This document shows positions 25,084-33,596 of a stretch of DNA of 64,000 bases, one piece after another. Position numbers and translations under genes: made by a program. The stretch lies in the IMG/VR virus record IMGVR_UViG_3300003323_000257, positions 62,001 through 126,000 of that record, one strand, 5' to 3'. Source of the DNA: a virus. Each line of letters starts with the position of its first letter. Positions within the stretch are counted from its first letter, which is position 1. The notes under the pieces were generated by a model. That model searched no databases. It saw only the letters and a program-made list of their open reading frames with translations, and was not told where the DNA came from.

Positions 25084-26841
25084 ATGGCTCAAGACCTCGT
25101 AATTCCGGATACCGCTACCGATTTCACCGATTTTGTCAACACGTTCCAAGACTATTTGTCCACAAAAGACGTTTGGCGCGGCACACTGACTACGATGACC
25201 TCGCAGACCTTGATTGAGCTTGTGGCTGCGGTAGGTACTTTCATGGAAGCTCGCAATATCCGCGTTGCTGAAGATGCTTTTGCAGAGACCGCTCAATCGG
25301 ATGATTCTATCCGATCGATCACTCAAATGCAAGGTCTACGTATGACCCGCAAACTGCCTGCGGGTCTGGAAGTTACAATGACTTCTACAATTACGCAGAC
25401 TATCAATCCGATGACACAGTTCCTGTGTGCAGGTCAGTACTACTTCAACAGGGAGCAGTTATTCTTCCAAGCCGGTGTGGCTCAAAGTATTACATTGTTC
25501 CAAGGGCAGGTGTTTGCCTTTGCAATGAATGGCTTAGGTAGCCCCCGTCAAACCTTCCTGTCAGACGAGGATGCCTTCGCAGTGTCTGACCAAGACGTGA
25601 GGGTATACATCAATAGCACTCTGATTCCAAAAACATTCGGTACTCTCTGGAATTACAGAGACCTGCCGGCGTACGGTGATCTCACAACCTCAGATGGTCG
25701 TCTATTGATCGTGTTTGGCTCCGAACAATTTGGCTATACTCCATTAGTGGCCGATACAGTAGTGATTCAATACGCCATAACACAAGGTGCTGATGGCTCC
25801 AATCAAACACTACAAGGTAAGCCTGTAACAGTCGACGGCCATCCTGAAATCACAGGGAACGCTACAGCGAATCCTACGGGTGGTGGTGATGAACAGCCGG
25901 TGCAGACTTATAAGAACCTGAGTTCTGGTGCATTTGGTACATACTCTTCGGCTGTGACCAAATCGCAATATCTGGCAACCATCGGTACATATCCAGGTGT
26001 AATCGATTCGGTGACTCAAGCACAACGCGACATCAACCCAATGGCTTTGGAATGGATGAATGTCATTCGTATTTCTGCACTGACTACCACCCAATGGACG
26101 CAGCAACAGCAGCAGGACTACATAAAATACCTGCAGACTGTAACGATGTATGCACCTCGATTCGTATGGCAGGATCCTGTTCCAGTGCTTCAAACAATCG
26201 AGGTCACGGTCTATTGCTTTAACACTGCTATTCTCTCCAAGGTGCAGGCAGACTGTGAGGCCAAAATTGAGCAATTGTTTGCTCCGCGCAGTGGCTTGTT
26301 GATGACCAACTTCTATAACTACGATTTGGAGAACGCTTGTCGTATTGCAGGAGCTGGTGCTGTTTCGTACGTAAAGGTTACCAAACCTGTCGATCCAATG
26401 ATTGTGACTGCCCCTCCTAGCCCTTCTGTTGAATACGAAATCATCACGGGTGCAGGTACACTTACCCCTCTGGTGTATGCGTATGGTATATCTGCTGTTA
26501 ATGCTGATGGAGAAGAAGGCCCGCCGGCTAACTGGGTGTTCCCGCAAATCACCAAAGTGATGGGTAACTCAAACTCAGTTAAGCTAACGTGGCTCCCTTT
26601 AGAAATTGCAGTGTCCTACAAGGTATATGGACGTAAGGCAGGTTCTGTTGGATTGCTGGCCACCATACCAGCTACGAATCCTCTAACTTTCACAGACGAT
26701 GGCAGCATTACTCCTGGTGTCGCCCCTCCAGGAACAGCCAATGTACCAATTCGCTACAACAAGATCCAGCAGTTGACCGTCAACGTGGTGTTTGCAGAAC
26801 GTCAGCAGCGCATTCAAGACACTCCAACTAGGCTAGCATAA
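25084..26841 (+). CDS. gp6/J-like baseplate wedge protein with FN3-like insert
   Basis: 585 residues from the ATG at 25084. A longer frame from 25051 overlaps gp25 and is rejected. The order is gp25, then this gene, as in W-J of P2 and 25-6 of T4. A J-like region, LDPMALEWMN-type core, lies around 330-440 (NPMALEWMNVIRISAL, VTVYCFN...). Residues about 455-550 look like an added FN3/Ig-like domain (YAYGISAVNADGEEGPP; VKLTWLPLEIAVSYKVYG). The protein ends in strands that typically close J-like proteins. Confidence 0.75.
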   Translation: MAQDLVIPDTATDFTDFVNTFQDYLSTKDVWRGTLTTMTSQTLIELVAAVGTFMEARNIRVAEDAFAETAQSDDSIRSITQMQGLRMTRKLPAGLEVTMTSTITQTINPMTQFLCAGQYYFNREQLFFQAGVAQSITLFQGQVFAFAMNGLGSPRQTFLSDEDAFAVSDQDVRVYINSTLIPKTFGTLWNYRDLPAYGDLTTSDGRLLIVFGSEQFGYTPLVADTVVIQYAITQGADGSNQTLQGKPVTVDGHPEITGNATANPTGGGDEQPVQTYKNLSSGAFGTYSSAVTKSQYLATIGTYPGVIDSVTQAQRDINPMALEWMNVIRISALTTTQWTQQQQQDYIKYLQTVTMYAPRFVWQDPVPVLQTIEVTVYCFNTAILSKVQADCEAKIEQLFAPRSGLLMTNFYNYDLENACRIAGAGAVSYVKVTKPVDPMIVTAPPSPSVEYEIITGAGTLTPLVYAYGISAVNADGEEGPPANWVFPQITKVMGNSNSVKLTWLPLEIAVSYKVYGRKAGSVGLLATIPATNPLTFTDDGSITPGVAPPGTANVPIRYNKIQQLTVNVVFAERQQRIQDTPTRLA

Positions 26842-26842
26842 T

Positions 26843-27040
26843 ATGGTCTATATGTACAAGCATGGCAATCGTTACTTCGTTGCCGAAGGCTCTTCACTGG
26901 AAGAGGCTGTAATCAAGTTCTTTAACATGATTCTCAGTACTCCTAGTTCTAAAACGTTTGAAGTTGGAGGTATAACAGTGACTGAATGTCCTGAACGAAT
27001 GGTCTCAACACCTGAACTACGAGAGGTCATGTATAGGTGA
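26843..27040 (+). CDS. Small unknown baseplate-module protein
   Basis: 65 residues, ATG one base after the previous stop. Short alpha/beta sequence (NRYFVAEGSSLEEAVIKFF). No family was recognised. Its stop codon TGA is part of the long stem that sequesters the next gene's SD. Confidence 0.6.
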   Translation: MVYMYKHGNRYFVAEGSSLEEAVIKFFNMILSTPSSKTFEVGGITVTECPERMVSTPELREVMYR

Positions 27041-27154
27041 TAACTCCGACAATTTAATGACTGAACGCGTGAGGGAAAAGGCCGGCCAGCCCTGCGATGC
27101 CGCAATCATCGCTACCTCTCGTGGTTCAGTCACCTAACTATTGCGGAGTTATCA
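27038..27154 (+). promoter_or_regulatory. Nested hairpins sequestering the endonuclease SD
   Basis: The outer stem 27038-27048 pairs perfectly with 27144-27154 (11 bp) and contains GGAG (27145-27148), the only SD of the endonuclease whose ATG is at 27156. Inside, TGACTGAAC (27058-27066) pairs with GTTCAGTCA (27123-27131), and GCGATG pairs with CATCGC. Read-through mRNA would hide the SD. T4 homing-endonuclease mRNAs are known to hide their SD this way. The element begins with the word ACAATTTAATGACTG. Confidence 0.7.
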
Positions 27155-27155
27155 G

Positions 27156-27989
27156 ATGTCTCGTTCAGAACGAATGGCACCTTTAGCTGCCATTATCAAT
27201 TCCTATAAGACCAATACTCAGCCATATACCAACTACCTACACAACTTAGCTGCATTAGCTATCCAACTCAAGAGCCTCAAAGATGACCGATGGATTCTAG
27301 AAGAGGAGCTATGCGAGCACTACGTTTACGTGTACCTAGATCAACGTAAACCACATGGAAAATACAAATATGTTTGTCCAAGTGGTAGGATTGTAGCGTT
27401 CCCACATCCACCTTTCTATGTTGGCAAGGGAAAACACGGAAGAGTGGATGCTCATCTAAGTGAAGCAGAAAAGCGCAAAGGAAAACCTGGCCAACACGGA
27501 CATAAACTAAATACTATCTGGGCCATTCAAGATGAACTTGGTGTCGATCCAATTAGGATAGTTACAGCTTCATTGCAAACAGATTGGATGGCACAAGCCT
27601 TAGAGATAGACCTCATAGCTGGAATAGGAAGAAAAAATCTCAAACTAGGACCTTTAACCAATCTAACAAATGGTGGAGACGGAAGTAGTGGAAACGTACC
27701 GACTGTAGAGGCTAGATTAAAAGCTAGTGAATCTAATAAAGGTATGAAGTTTTCCAGTGTTTCTGTGAGAAAGCGGGTAAAAACCAGAACACTACGCGGT
27801 AGGTACGCTGTTCCTCTTGAGCGTCGCAAAAAGATAGGTAACAAGCTAACAGGTCGTAAGAATGGACCACCTTCTGAGGAAACTCGTAAAAAGATAAGTG
27901 TGTCCAACACAGGAAAAATAATCTCAGAGGAAACAAGGAGAAGACAGCGTGAGGCAAAGCTAGGTGGTTCTCTATCAAAAAAATCATAG
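27156..27989 (+). CDS. GIY-YIG homing endonuclease with NUMOD3 repeats, frameshifted
   Basis: 277 residues. GIY-YIG-like core: YVYVYLD (56-62), FYVGKGKHGR (87-96), a Glu in ALEIDLIAGIG (E150), and LTNLTNGGDG (169-175). Residues 195-270 carry NUMOD3-type DNA-binding repeats (SEETRKKISVSNTGK, SEETRRRQREAKLG). The frame ends in SLSKKS at an A7 run (27977-27983). Removal of one A would continue into the frame of the next fragment. The nuclease core is intact, so it could still cut but may lack its last DNA-binding unit. Inserted between two baseplate genes. Confidence 0.85.
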   Translation: MSRSERMAPLAAIINSYKTNTQPYTNYLHNLAALAIQLKSLKDDRWILEEELCEHYVYVYLDQRKPHGKYKYVCPSGRIVAFPHPPFYVGKGKHGRVDAHLSEAEKRKGKPGQHGHKLNTIWAIQDELGVDPIRIVTASLQTDWMAQALEIDLIAGIGRKNLKLGPLTNLTNGGDGSSGNVPTVEARLKASESNKGMKFSSVSVRKRVKTRTLRGRYAVPLERRKKIGNKLTGRKNGPPSEETRKKISVSNTGKIISEETRRRQREAKLGGSLSKKS

Positions 27990-28161
27990 AAAACATATAA
28001 GTGAATCTATGAAAAATTATAAAATGACAGACGAACACAGAAAAAATCTAAGTAAGAGTGCACAAAATCAACCTATTGCCAGATGTCCGCACTGCCCTAT
28101 GTCAGGTAAACTAGGTGCCATGACGCGCTGGCATTTTAATAATTGTAGACACCGAACATAA
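27964..28161 (+). pseudogene. Detached C-terminus of the GIY-YIG endonuclease
   Basis: The +1 frame continues the endonuclease after the A7 run: NHRKHISESMKNYKMTDEHR (another NUMOD3-like unit), then CPHCPMSGKLGAMTRWHFNNC. A terminal zinc-type CPHC...H...C tail is the common ending of phage homing nucleases of this class. It has its own weak GTG start at 27964, but the continuity with the preceding frame indicates a single interrupted gene. Confidence 0.8.
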
Positions 28162-28162
28162 T

Positions 28163-29359
28163 ATGGAAACTGCTAAAGAGCGACAGCGTTTAGGAATTAC
28201 AGTTCCTCGTAGTACATTACTCCCTCCTTATCTGGCGTCGAATGACTATTTTATTGAATACTGCAATGCAATGGACACTATATACGGTCCTACCATTGAC
28301 TCCCAATTGAATGTACTTAAAAACATAAGAAACGTTTGGCCACAGAGCCCTCAAACAGAAACCTATGTAGATTCCAATCAGATAATTCCAAGTGAAGCCT
28401 GGCCTAGGTTTAGTAGAGATTTAATTGTTAAAATCACCAACAGCCTCGGAATGAAGCTCCAATCGGCAGGTGTGGTATCTGACGATGCATACCAAACGAT
28501 CAGTAGATTTGTAGGCATGTATTGGTTCGGGAAGGGTACTGGGGCTTTTATAGAATTCATCAACTACTGTTTGTCTTCGGATTTTCAAGTGTTCAACCTG
28601 TGGACAACAGACTACGTGAACTTTGTTCCAGAGGGGGACTCCTCTATAGGTACACCAATATGGGATGGGGGCCCCTGGTATCCAACAACTCATGTGCTAA
28701 TAGAAGCGCACGGAGGTCTGCAAGGCATTGATATTCTGACCCTTCAGCAATTTTTCTACGAAATTGCAAACTACAATTTGGTGCTACAGGCCATCGATGC
28801 TTCATTTGATATGTACATTGTGCCAGATAACACTCCTGACGGAAAGACCGCAGACATAGTTGCTATGGGGCTGGCTAATGATTTCCAAGTTGTGCTATCC
28901 AACTTCGTTAATCGCGGCGCGGCACCTCCTCCGATGTTTGCGACCGAGCAGTTACCATCTACCTATTACGCTATGGGCGGAGTGGATGCAGACTTCTCTA
29001 CGGCCTTCCTGTTGGCACAACCTACCGGATGGACGTACATAGACGACGCGCTGACCATGAAGGTGCCGGTGTACAATACGCATGCTCAATTGGTAACCGA
29101 TGAGGCTGACATTGGAGTAAAGCTTGTAGGTAATAATGGACCACAGTTTAATCTCCTGTATGGACCAGTTCAATGGATGAAGGTACCTGGCTCTTCAAGC
29201 TCGAATGCACGCATTCCATACTTCACTACTGGAAGTTCCACTATCAAAGATGGTGTTCAGGTTTCAGCACGTGCTGTAGGTATGCAGCGCACACAATTAC
29301 TGGTTAATCCAACAGGTTTCTTCCAATTGGCCCCAGGACAATATGTCCCATACTGGTAA
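28163..29359 (+). CDS. Baseplate wedge / tail protein (possible gpI-like)
   Basis: 398 residues, starting two bases after the fragment stop. The N-terminal 60 residues are helical (TLLPPYLASNDYFIEYCNAM; IDSQLNVLKNIRNVW). The rest alternates helices and strands. It follows the gp6/J-like gene once the homing endonuclease is set aside, the place of P2 gpI or of a T4 outer wedge protein. I infer a fibre-linking baseplate role. No catalytic motif. Confidence 0.5.
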   Translation: METAKERQRLGITVPRSTLLPPYLASNDYFIEYCNAMDTIYGPTIDSQLNVLKNIRNVWPQSPQTETYVDSNQIIPSEAWPRFSRDLIVKITNSLGMKLQSAGVVSDDAYQTISRFVGMYWFGKGTGAFIEFINYCLSSDFQVFNLWTTDYVNFVPEGDSSIGTPIWDGGPWYPTTHVLIEAHGGLQGIDILTLQQFFYEIANYNLVLQAIDASFDMYIVPDNTPDGKTADIVAMGLANDFQVVLSNFVNRGAAPPPMFATEQLPSTYYAMGGVDADFSTAFLLAQPTGWTYIDDALTMKVPVYNTHAQLVTDEADIGVKLVGNNGPQFNLLYGPVQWMKVPGSSSSNARIPYFTTGSSTIKDGVQVSARAVGMQRTQLLVNPTGFFQLAPGQYVPYW

Positions 29360-29371
29360 ACGAAAGACATC

Positions 29372-30478
29372 ATGACGATCTCCTACTACAAAGCAGTTAT
29401 TTATAAGAACTCAACTCATCAACCTCTTGGAACAGGCGACAAGCTGACTGCGGACTCCATTCCTGTCTCTGCATTACCTGGTAACGGCATTCGTGCTGTC
29501 TCCGATGGGCTCTATGTAGGTGGAGCTACTCCTCAAGTATATTATGTCAGTACTTCGTTAGGTAACGATGTGCCGACCGCAGGATCCAAAGCTGCCCCTT
29601 ACAAAACATTGTCCTATGCACTGGATCAGATTATTGCCAATTACGATTTGAATAATCCTGGATCTACTCAGAATATTCTAGGCAATGTTACGGTTGCTTT
29701 GAAGGCAGGTGAAACTTTCCCTTTAGATAAATCATACGAGATTTATGGTTATTTGCGTCTTACATTCTGGGGTGATCCACAATACGGAGATTTTAATGGA
29801 CCAACCGTAGGACTAGCGCAGGCAGCTTTCTTGAGTGATCTGCAGCGCCCTATAATAGCTCCTGCAATCCAGCCGTCTACTGTTAATGGTGTAAACCATT
29901 TTCAAGCTCACGACGCCTCACCTCCGGCCACGTTAAATCTCTTTGGAGTTCGCGTTGATCTCCCAGCAGGTGCGGCCAGCAATTCTGATTACTGCTCCTT
30001 CTTTAACACAGCATATTCAGAAGGTGGACGCCTTCAGCTATGGGGTTCCATTATCAACAGACTGGATACTACAAGCTCATACGGTGCTTTCGGAGTTCAC
30101 GCACGTTCACATAATGCAATCCTGGAACAGTATTGCAGCCAATTTTGGATTCAAGGGCAACCTATAGTTCCCGTAACTGGAGGCTTTCAACCAACTAATG
30201 ATCAACTATTAGCACGTAAATGGTTTATCATTTTCTATCCTGACTTACACGGCAACAACCAATCAGGTGGTCAACTTTTAGACGGCCCAGCTCCGAGTGG
30301 ATTGATGCAACTTATCTGGAGTGTGGTGCCGAACGAACCTGTTCCTGTAGGAAAAACCAATTTGGCTACCTTCCCAGTATTGAACGATCAATCTTTTGGG
30401 ATCGCAAATTATTTCTTCAATCTGACTCGTGACAATCAGAGTAGGCCGCTGAACTGCCAGAGTGCCCAACTCTTCTAA
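29372..30478 (+). CDS. Beta-helix tail-fibre or baseplate spike protein
   Basis: 368 residues. The N-terminal 60 residues look like an attachment region. Residues about 58-90 (VYYVSTSLGNDVPTAG, AAPYKTLSYAL) are the usual entry to a pectin-lyase-type beta-helix. Beta-rich sequence follows to the end. It may be a short fibre or an adaptor for the adhesin encoded next. No glycosidase residues could be identified by eye. Confidence 0.55.
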   Translation: MTISYYKAVIYKNSTHQPLGTGDKLTADSIPVSALPGNGIRAVSDGLYVGGATPQVYYVSTSLGNDVPTAGSKAAPYKTLSYALDQIIANYDLNNPGSTQNILGNVTVALKAGETFPLDKSYEIYGYLRLTFWGDPQYGDFNGPTVGLAQAAFLSDLQRPIIAPAIQPSTVNGVNHFQAHDASPPATLNLFGVRVDLPAGAASNSDYCSFFNTAYSEGGRLQLWGSIINRLDTTSSYGAFGVHARSHNAILEQYCSQFWIQGQPIVPVTGGFQPTNDQLLARKWFIIFYPDLHGNNQSGGQLLDGPAPSGLMQLIWSVVPNEPVPVGKTNLATFPVLNDQSFGIANYFFNLTRDNQSRPLNCQSAQLF

Positions 30479-30490
30479 AGGAACTACACA

Positions 30491-32158
30491 ATGCCTACCT
30501 TTCAAACACCTCAGCTTATCATTACCACAGCGGGACTGGCGGCCGCCTCGGTAGCAACTCCAACAGGACCGTTCATTGAGATCGATAAATTCCAGATCGG
30601 TTCGGCCTACGGATACACACCTCAAAAAACCGACACCTCGATTAATGGTGATCTGCTGTTCGAAGGCGCTCCGCTTACCTACAAATATGTAGGTGATAAC
30701 ACTCTGGATATCGTGTGTCGTCTGCCTGTGGACGCTGGTCCTTTCCAATTCGGCGAGGTAGCACTGTTTCTCACAGGCGGCGTAATGTTTGCCAAGGCAG
30801 CATTTGCTGATCCGCAAATTAAGTACTCCAGTTTGGGTACCAATGTGTTGTCCACGTACACCTTCAACTGCCTGCTGAAACTAGATCAATCGGTAGCAGT
30901 GTTTAAGATCAACACGAATTGTTTGCCTCCAGATATCTGGGAAGTTGATTTGTGGTCTGATGTTTATCCATCTGGCATTTCGGCGAACCCTGATATCCCA
31001 GCCATTCTGGTACGCGAACCTGATGTCTATGGAAACTCTACTCTGATTACCAAAGCATCGGACGTACACTGGTCAATGGCCGGTAATTATCGTGCAGTGA
31101 ATCAAGGTACAGTGGTAGCCTCCACAACTACCTCGATTGATTTTGCTCAGTCAGAGCTGATTAATGTGAACCCAGGCACGCTAGCCAATGAGTACGTGAT
31201 TGAGACCGCGGATGGATACTTGCGTGCGTGTTCCAGTGAGGTGTTTGTAGGATCAAACATTCGGTTCAATCTGACCGCACCCCTTCCGGTAGCACCACCA
31301 GTTGGATCCAAAATTATATTGAACTCGATGCTTACGAATCAGACTCGTTTGATCATAGAGGGTTCTGCATCAGGTAGTGCAATCATAAAAGGCAGTAGTG
31401 TTCACATGAATCTGGCAATTACGCCAGGTGCTGCACTGGCACGATCACAGACGTGGAAGACTGCAGGTATCTATCAATTCACTGTACCTGATGATGTACA
31501 TTTCCTGTATCTGGATGGCGGCGGTGCAGGTGCTGGTGGCGGGGGTGCAGGCGGGGGTTGGCCGACCTCAGATTGGCCCTACACCTCAGAACCTGGATGG
31601 ACCAACGCTCAAGCATATTTGGCTGGTGGCGGTGGCGGTGGCGGTGGTGCAGGTCACAGTGAAACCTCCCTGGTAATTCCTGTTAATCCAGGGGAGATCG
31701 TCACAATCGTAATTGGTGCTAAGGGTTTAGGTGGTGCTGGTGGCGCACCAGGTAACAACGGTATTGATGGCACAGATGGTGGCGCAACTACCATCAGCGG
31801 CTCCTTCGGAACAATTACTCTTCCAGGTGGTACAGGTGGTGGTGCGGGTGCAGGTTATGGATTACCGTCTGGTCAAACTGGTGCAGGCGGCCCTCCAGGG
31901 TTGCCAGGCGGTTTCTTTGGCATTGACGGCCACGTTGGTTGCGCAGGGGGCAACGGTGGCACTTCTCCATTTGGTGCTGGTGGTCCAGGTGGTCGCGGTG
32001 CTACTGCAGGCCCAGGCAATAAAGGTGCCGACGGTGGCGATGGTAGTGACAATTCTTCTGGTGGTGGCGGTGGTGGTGCGGTATATATCGCTACCTCGAC
32101 CAATACTGGTGGGGATGGCGGTGATGGTACTGACGGATTTGCGAATCTGCGTTGGTAA
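30491..32158 (+). CDS. Tail adhesin with polyglycine-rich C-terminus
   Basis: 555 residues, SD AAAGGAAC. Residues 1-150 form an attachment domain shared with the fibre at 50799-53096 (IDKFQIGSAYGYTP / FKIGSAVNYVPLPTDT; QFGEVALFLTGGVMFA / DWGEVGLFYQGQLFA). From residue about 340 to the end the protein is Gly-rich, with clusters such as GGGGAGGG and GGGGGGGGAG separated by variable loops. This recalls the polyglycine-II sandwich of Salmonella phage S16 gp38-type adhesins, whose loops bind receptors. The receptor is unknown. Convergent with the - strand genes. Confidence 0.75.
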   Translation: MPTFQTPQLIITTAGLAAASVATPTGPFIEIDKFQIGSAYGYTPQKTDTSINGDLLFEGAPLTYKYVGDNTLDIVCRLPVDAGPFQFGEVALFLTGGVMFAKAAFADPQIKYSSLGTNVLSTYTFNCLLKLDQSVAVFKINTNCLPPDIWEVDLWSDVYPSGISANPDIPAILVREPDVYGNSTLITKASDVHWSMAGNYRAVNQGTVVASTTTSIDFAQSELINVNPGTLANEYVIETADGYLRACSSEVFVGSNIRFNLTAPLPVAPPVGSKIILNSMLTNQTRLIIEGSASGSAIIKGSSVHMNLAITPGAALARSQTWKTAGIYQFTVPDDVHFLYLDGGGAGAGGGGAGGGWPTSDWPYTSEPGWTNAQAYLAGGGGGGGGAGHSETSLVIPVNPGEIVTIVIGAKGLGGAGGAPGNNGIDGTDGGATTISGSFGTITLPGGTGGGAGAGYGLPSGQTGAGGPPGLPGGFFGIDGHVGCAGGNGGTSPFGAGGPGGRGATAGPGNKGADGGDGSDNSSGGGGGGAVYIATSTNTGGDGGDGTDGFANLRW

Positions 32159-32161
32159 ATA

Positions 32162-32199
32162 AAAGAGGGAGCTTCCTTTTGATAGGAAGCTCCCTCTTT
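32162..32199. terminator. Bidirectional terminator between convergent units
   Basis: A perfect 15-bp inverted repeat (32162-32176 with 32185-32199) has A-rich and T-rich ends on opposite sides, so it can stop transcription from both directions. Confidence 0.88.
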
Positions 32200-32200
32200 C

Positions 32201-32587
32201 TCATTGTGCTGTCGTCACGTAATGTAGATTTGCTCGTACAGTTTCCGTATTGATGTTGGTCAACTTGAACGTTCGAAACTCGGTATCTAAAACCATCATT
32301 CGATTGACCGGCAGTTTAACCGTAGTGTTGTCAGGCTGTATGCCTTCGAATATCAGGTTGCCTGAACAGGAGATCACTATGCGTTGAAACGTCTCCTGTG
32401 GATTCGATTGCCATATCTTTAACTCCTGGAGTTCAATATAGGAGTCTTGAATATTGGCACCGTCCGCAAAGTATAGAGCAGAATAGTTCCCTACCTGCCG
32501 TTGGACTTGATTACGTCCCACATTCACCTGTAGCTGCAAACCTAGGCTTTGAGGTGGGGTCAAGCCTTGACTAACTATGGCCACCAT
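32201..32587 (-). CDS. Unknown beta-rich protein
   Basis: 128 residues with strong SD AAGGAGGAG on the minus strand. Mostly beta-strands (SLGLQLQVNVGRN; YIELQELKIWQ; RIVISCSGNLIFEG). No signal peptide or catalytic motif. It may be a small virion or fibre-associated protein. Overlaps the preceding minus-strand gene by 17 bases. Confidence 0.65.
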   Translation of the reverse strand: MVAIVSQGLTPPQSLGLQLQVNVGRNQVQRQVGNYSALYFADGANIQDSYIELQELKIWQSNPQETFQRIVISCSGNLIFEGIQPDNTTVKLPVNRMMVLDTEFRTFKLTNINTETVRANLHYVTTAQ

Positions 32588-32789
32588 TCTTTCTCCTCCT
32601 TAAGAAATCGTATTCGTCCCTACATTCAGGACTACAGAACACCTTTGGATATTCAAGGTCGTCCTCACATTTTGGATTTTGGCAGCTTCCATTTGGGGTC
32701 ATACGAGTCGATAAATTCCTGCGCTCTCTGTCAATAGCGGCTGCTGTAACGAGTTCAGTCATTTCTGAGCTAATGTCTGCAAAGTCCAT
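32571..32789 (-). CDS. Small DksA/TraR-like zinc protein
   Basis: 72 residues with SD GGAG. The layout is a helix (residues 5-25), then C36-x4-C41 and C52-x3-C56, then a short helix (RDEYDFLRRR). This follows the TraR/DksA plan of helix plus C4 finger, although spacing differs from the classic CxxC pairs. DksA/TraR proteins bind RNA polymerase through its secondary channel. Another small zinc-finger role is possible. It lies in a minus-strand unit near the fibres. Confidence 0.5.
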   Translation of the reverse strand: MDFADISSEMTELVTAAAIDRERRNLSTRMTPNGSCQNPKCEDDLEYPKVFCSPECRDEYDFLRRRKNGGHS

Positions 32790-32790
32790 A

Positions 32791-33501
32791 TTAATTCTCC
32801 AACAGCAGTTTTGGTGTCTCCAGTTCTTGGATAACTTTATTCATTGTTTGCTCCGGAGCCACCAGTTGCCCCCTTGTGTCTCGCGCTCCTATCAAGGCAA
32901 TCTTATCATGCATAATCTGAATATAAGGAGCAATCTCGTCCTTGAATTTTGGATGCAATCGCATCGTATCAAAATGATCGTGAGGAATTGTACCTGCAGT
33001 GATCAAAAAGTTTTCAGTACGTCGCTTTAGCTCTCCCAACCATTCATCTTCCTGTGATGCTTCCGACATTTCCAAGATAGGTAGATGGGCATGTTTGCAG
33101 TTTGGCTTGATCTCTAACATCAGGGCTTCGATATCGGCCAACTCCTGTTTTGCCGCCTCAAAATTCATATCCCATACAGGAATGTCAGCTTCAACTTCCA
33201 GGCGTTCTGCTTCAGCTTCCAGTAGGTCAGCCTCTGCTTTCAGAATTACGTGAAGTAGGCCAGTGCCTTCATTATTCTTAGCAGCGTCCAACACATGCTG
33301 AGCTTCTGCTTGTTTTGCTTCAGCCGCCTTAAGGCGCGCCTGCCGCTTTTTAAGTTGCGACTCTGCGTGCCGTAACTTACCTTGCATATCAATCAGTTGA
33401 CCATACATCAGTACGTAGGCGCCATCTGGGGTGGAACACGATCCAGCTAGAAAATGGCGAAGTTGGAACCTACTATTTTGGCGATGCGGTTTTGAATTCA
33501 A
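32791..33501 (-). CDS. Coiled-coil protein of unknown function
   Basis: 236 residues, TTG start seven bases behind AAAGGAG. Residues 35-145 are almost pure charged helix rich in Ala, Glu and Lys (LKKRQARLKAAEAKQAEAQ; EADLLEAEAERLEVEAD), a likely long coiled coil. The C-terminus is a mixed small domain. It could be a fibre chaperone or trimerisation factor, suggested only by its place after the fibre genes. Confidence 0.65.
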   Translation of the reverse strand: MNSKPHRQNSRFQLRHFLAGSCSTPDGAYVLMYGQLIDMQGKLRHAESQLKKRQARLKAAEAKQAEAQHVLDAAKNNEGTGLLHVILKAEADLLEAEAERLEVEADIPVWDMNFEAAKQELADIEALMLEIKPNCKHAHLPILEMSEASQEDEWLGELKRRTENFLITAGTIPHDHFDTMRLHPKFKDEIAPYIQIMHDKIALIGARDTRGQLVAPEQTMNKVIQELETPKLLLEN

Positions 33502-33560
33502 AATTATACTCCTTTAGCGGAAGGGTTGTGTTCTCTTAATGGAACCGATCTAAAATTGTA

Positions 33561-33590
33561 AAAGAGGACTGCCCGTTAAGACAGTCCTCT
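33561..33590 (-). terminator. Terminator after the fibre operon
   Basis: GAGGACTG (33564-33571) pairs with CAGTCCTC (33582-33589). On the minus strand the stem is followed by TTTTAC, giving a termination signal just after the LamG-domain gene. Confidence 0.75.
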
Positions 33591-33596
33591 CTAACA

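Noticed and set aside
27038-28161. Group I intron around the GIY-YIG gene
   Set aside because: The flanking genes are complete and separate, and no group I core or exon junction could be built; the structure is explained by the SD-sequestering stem.
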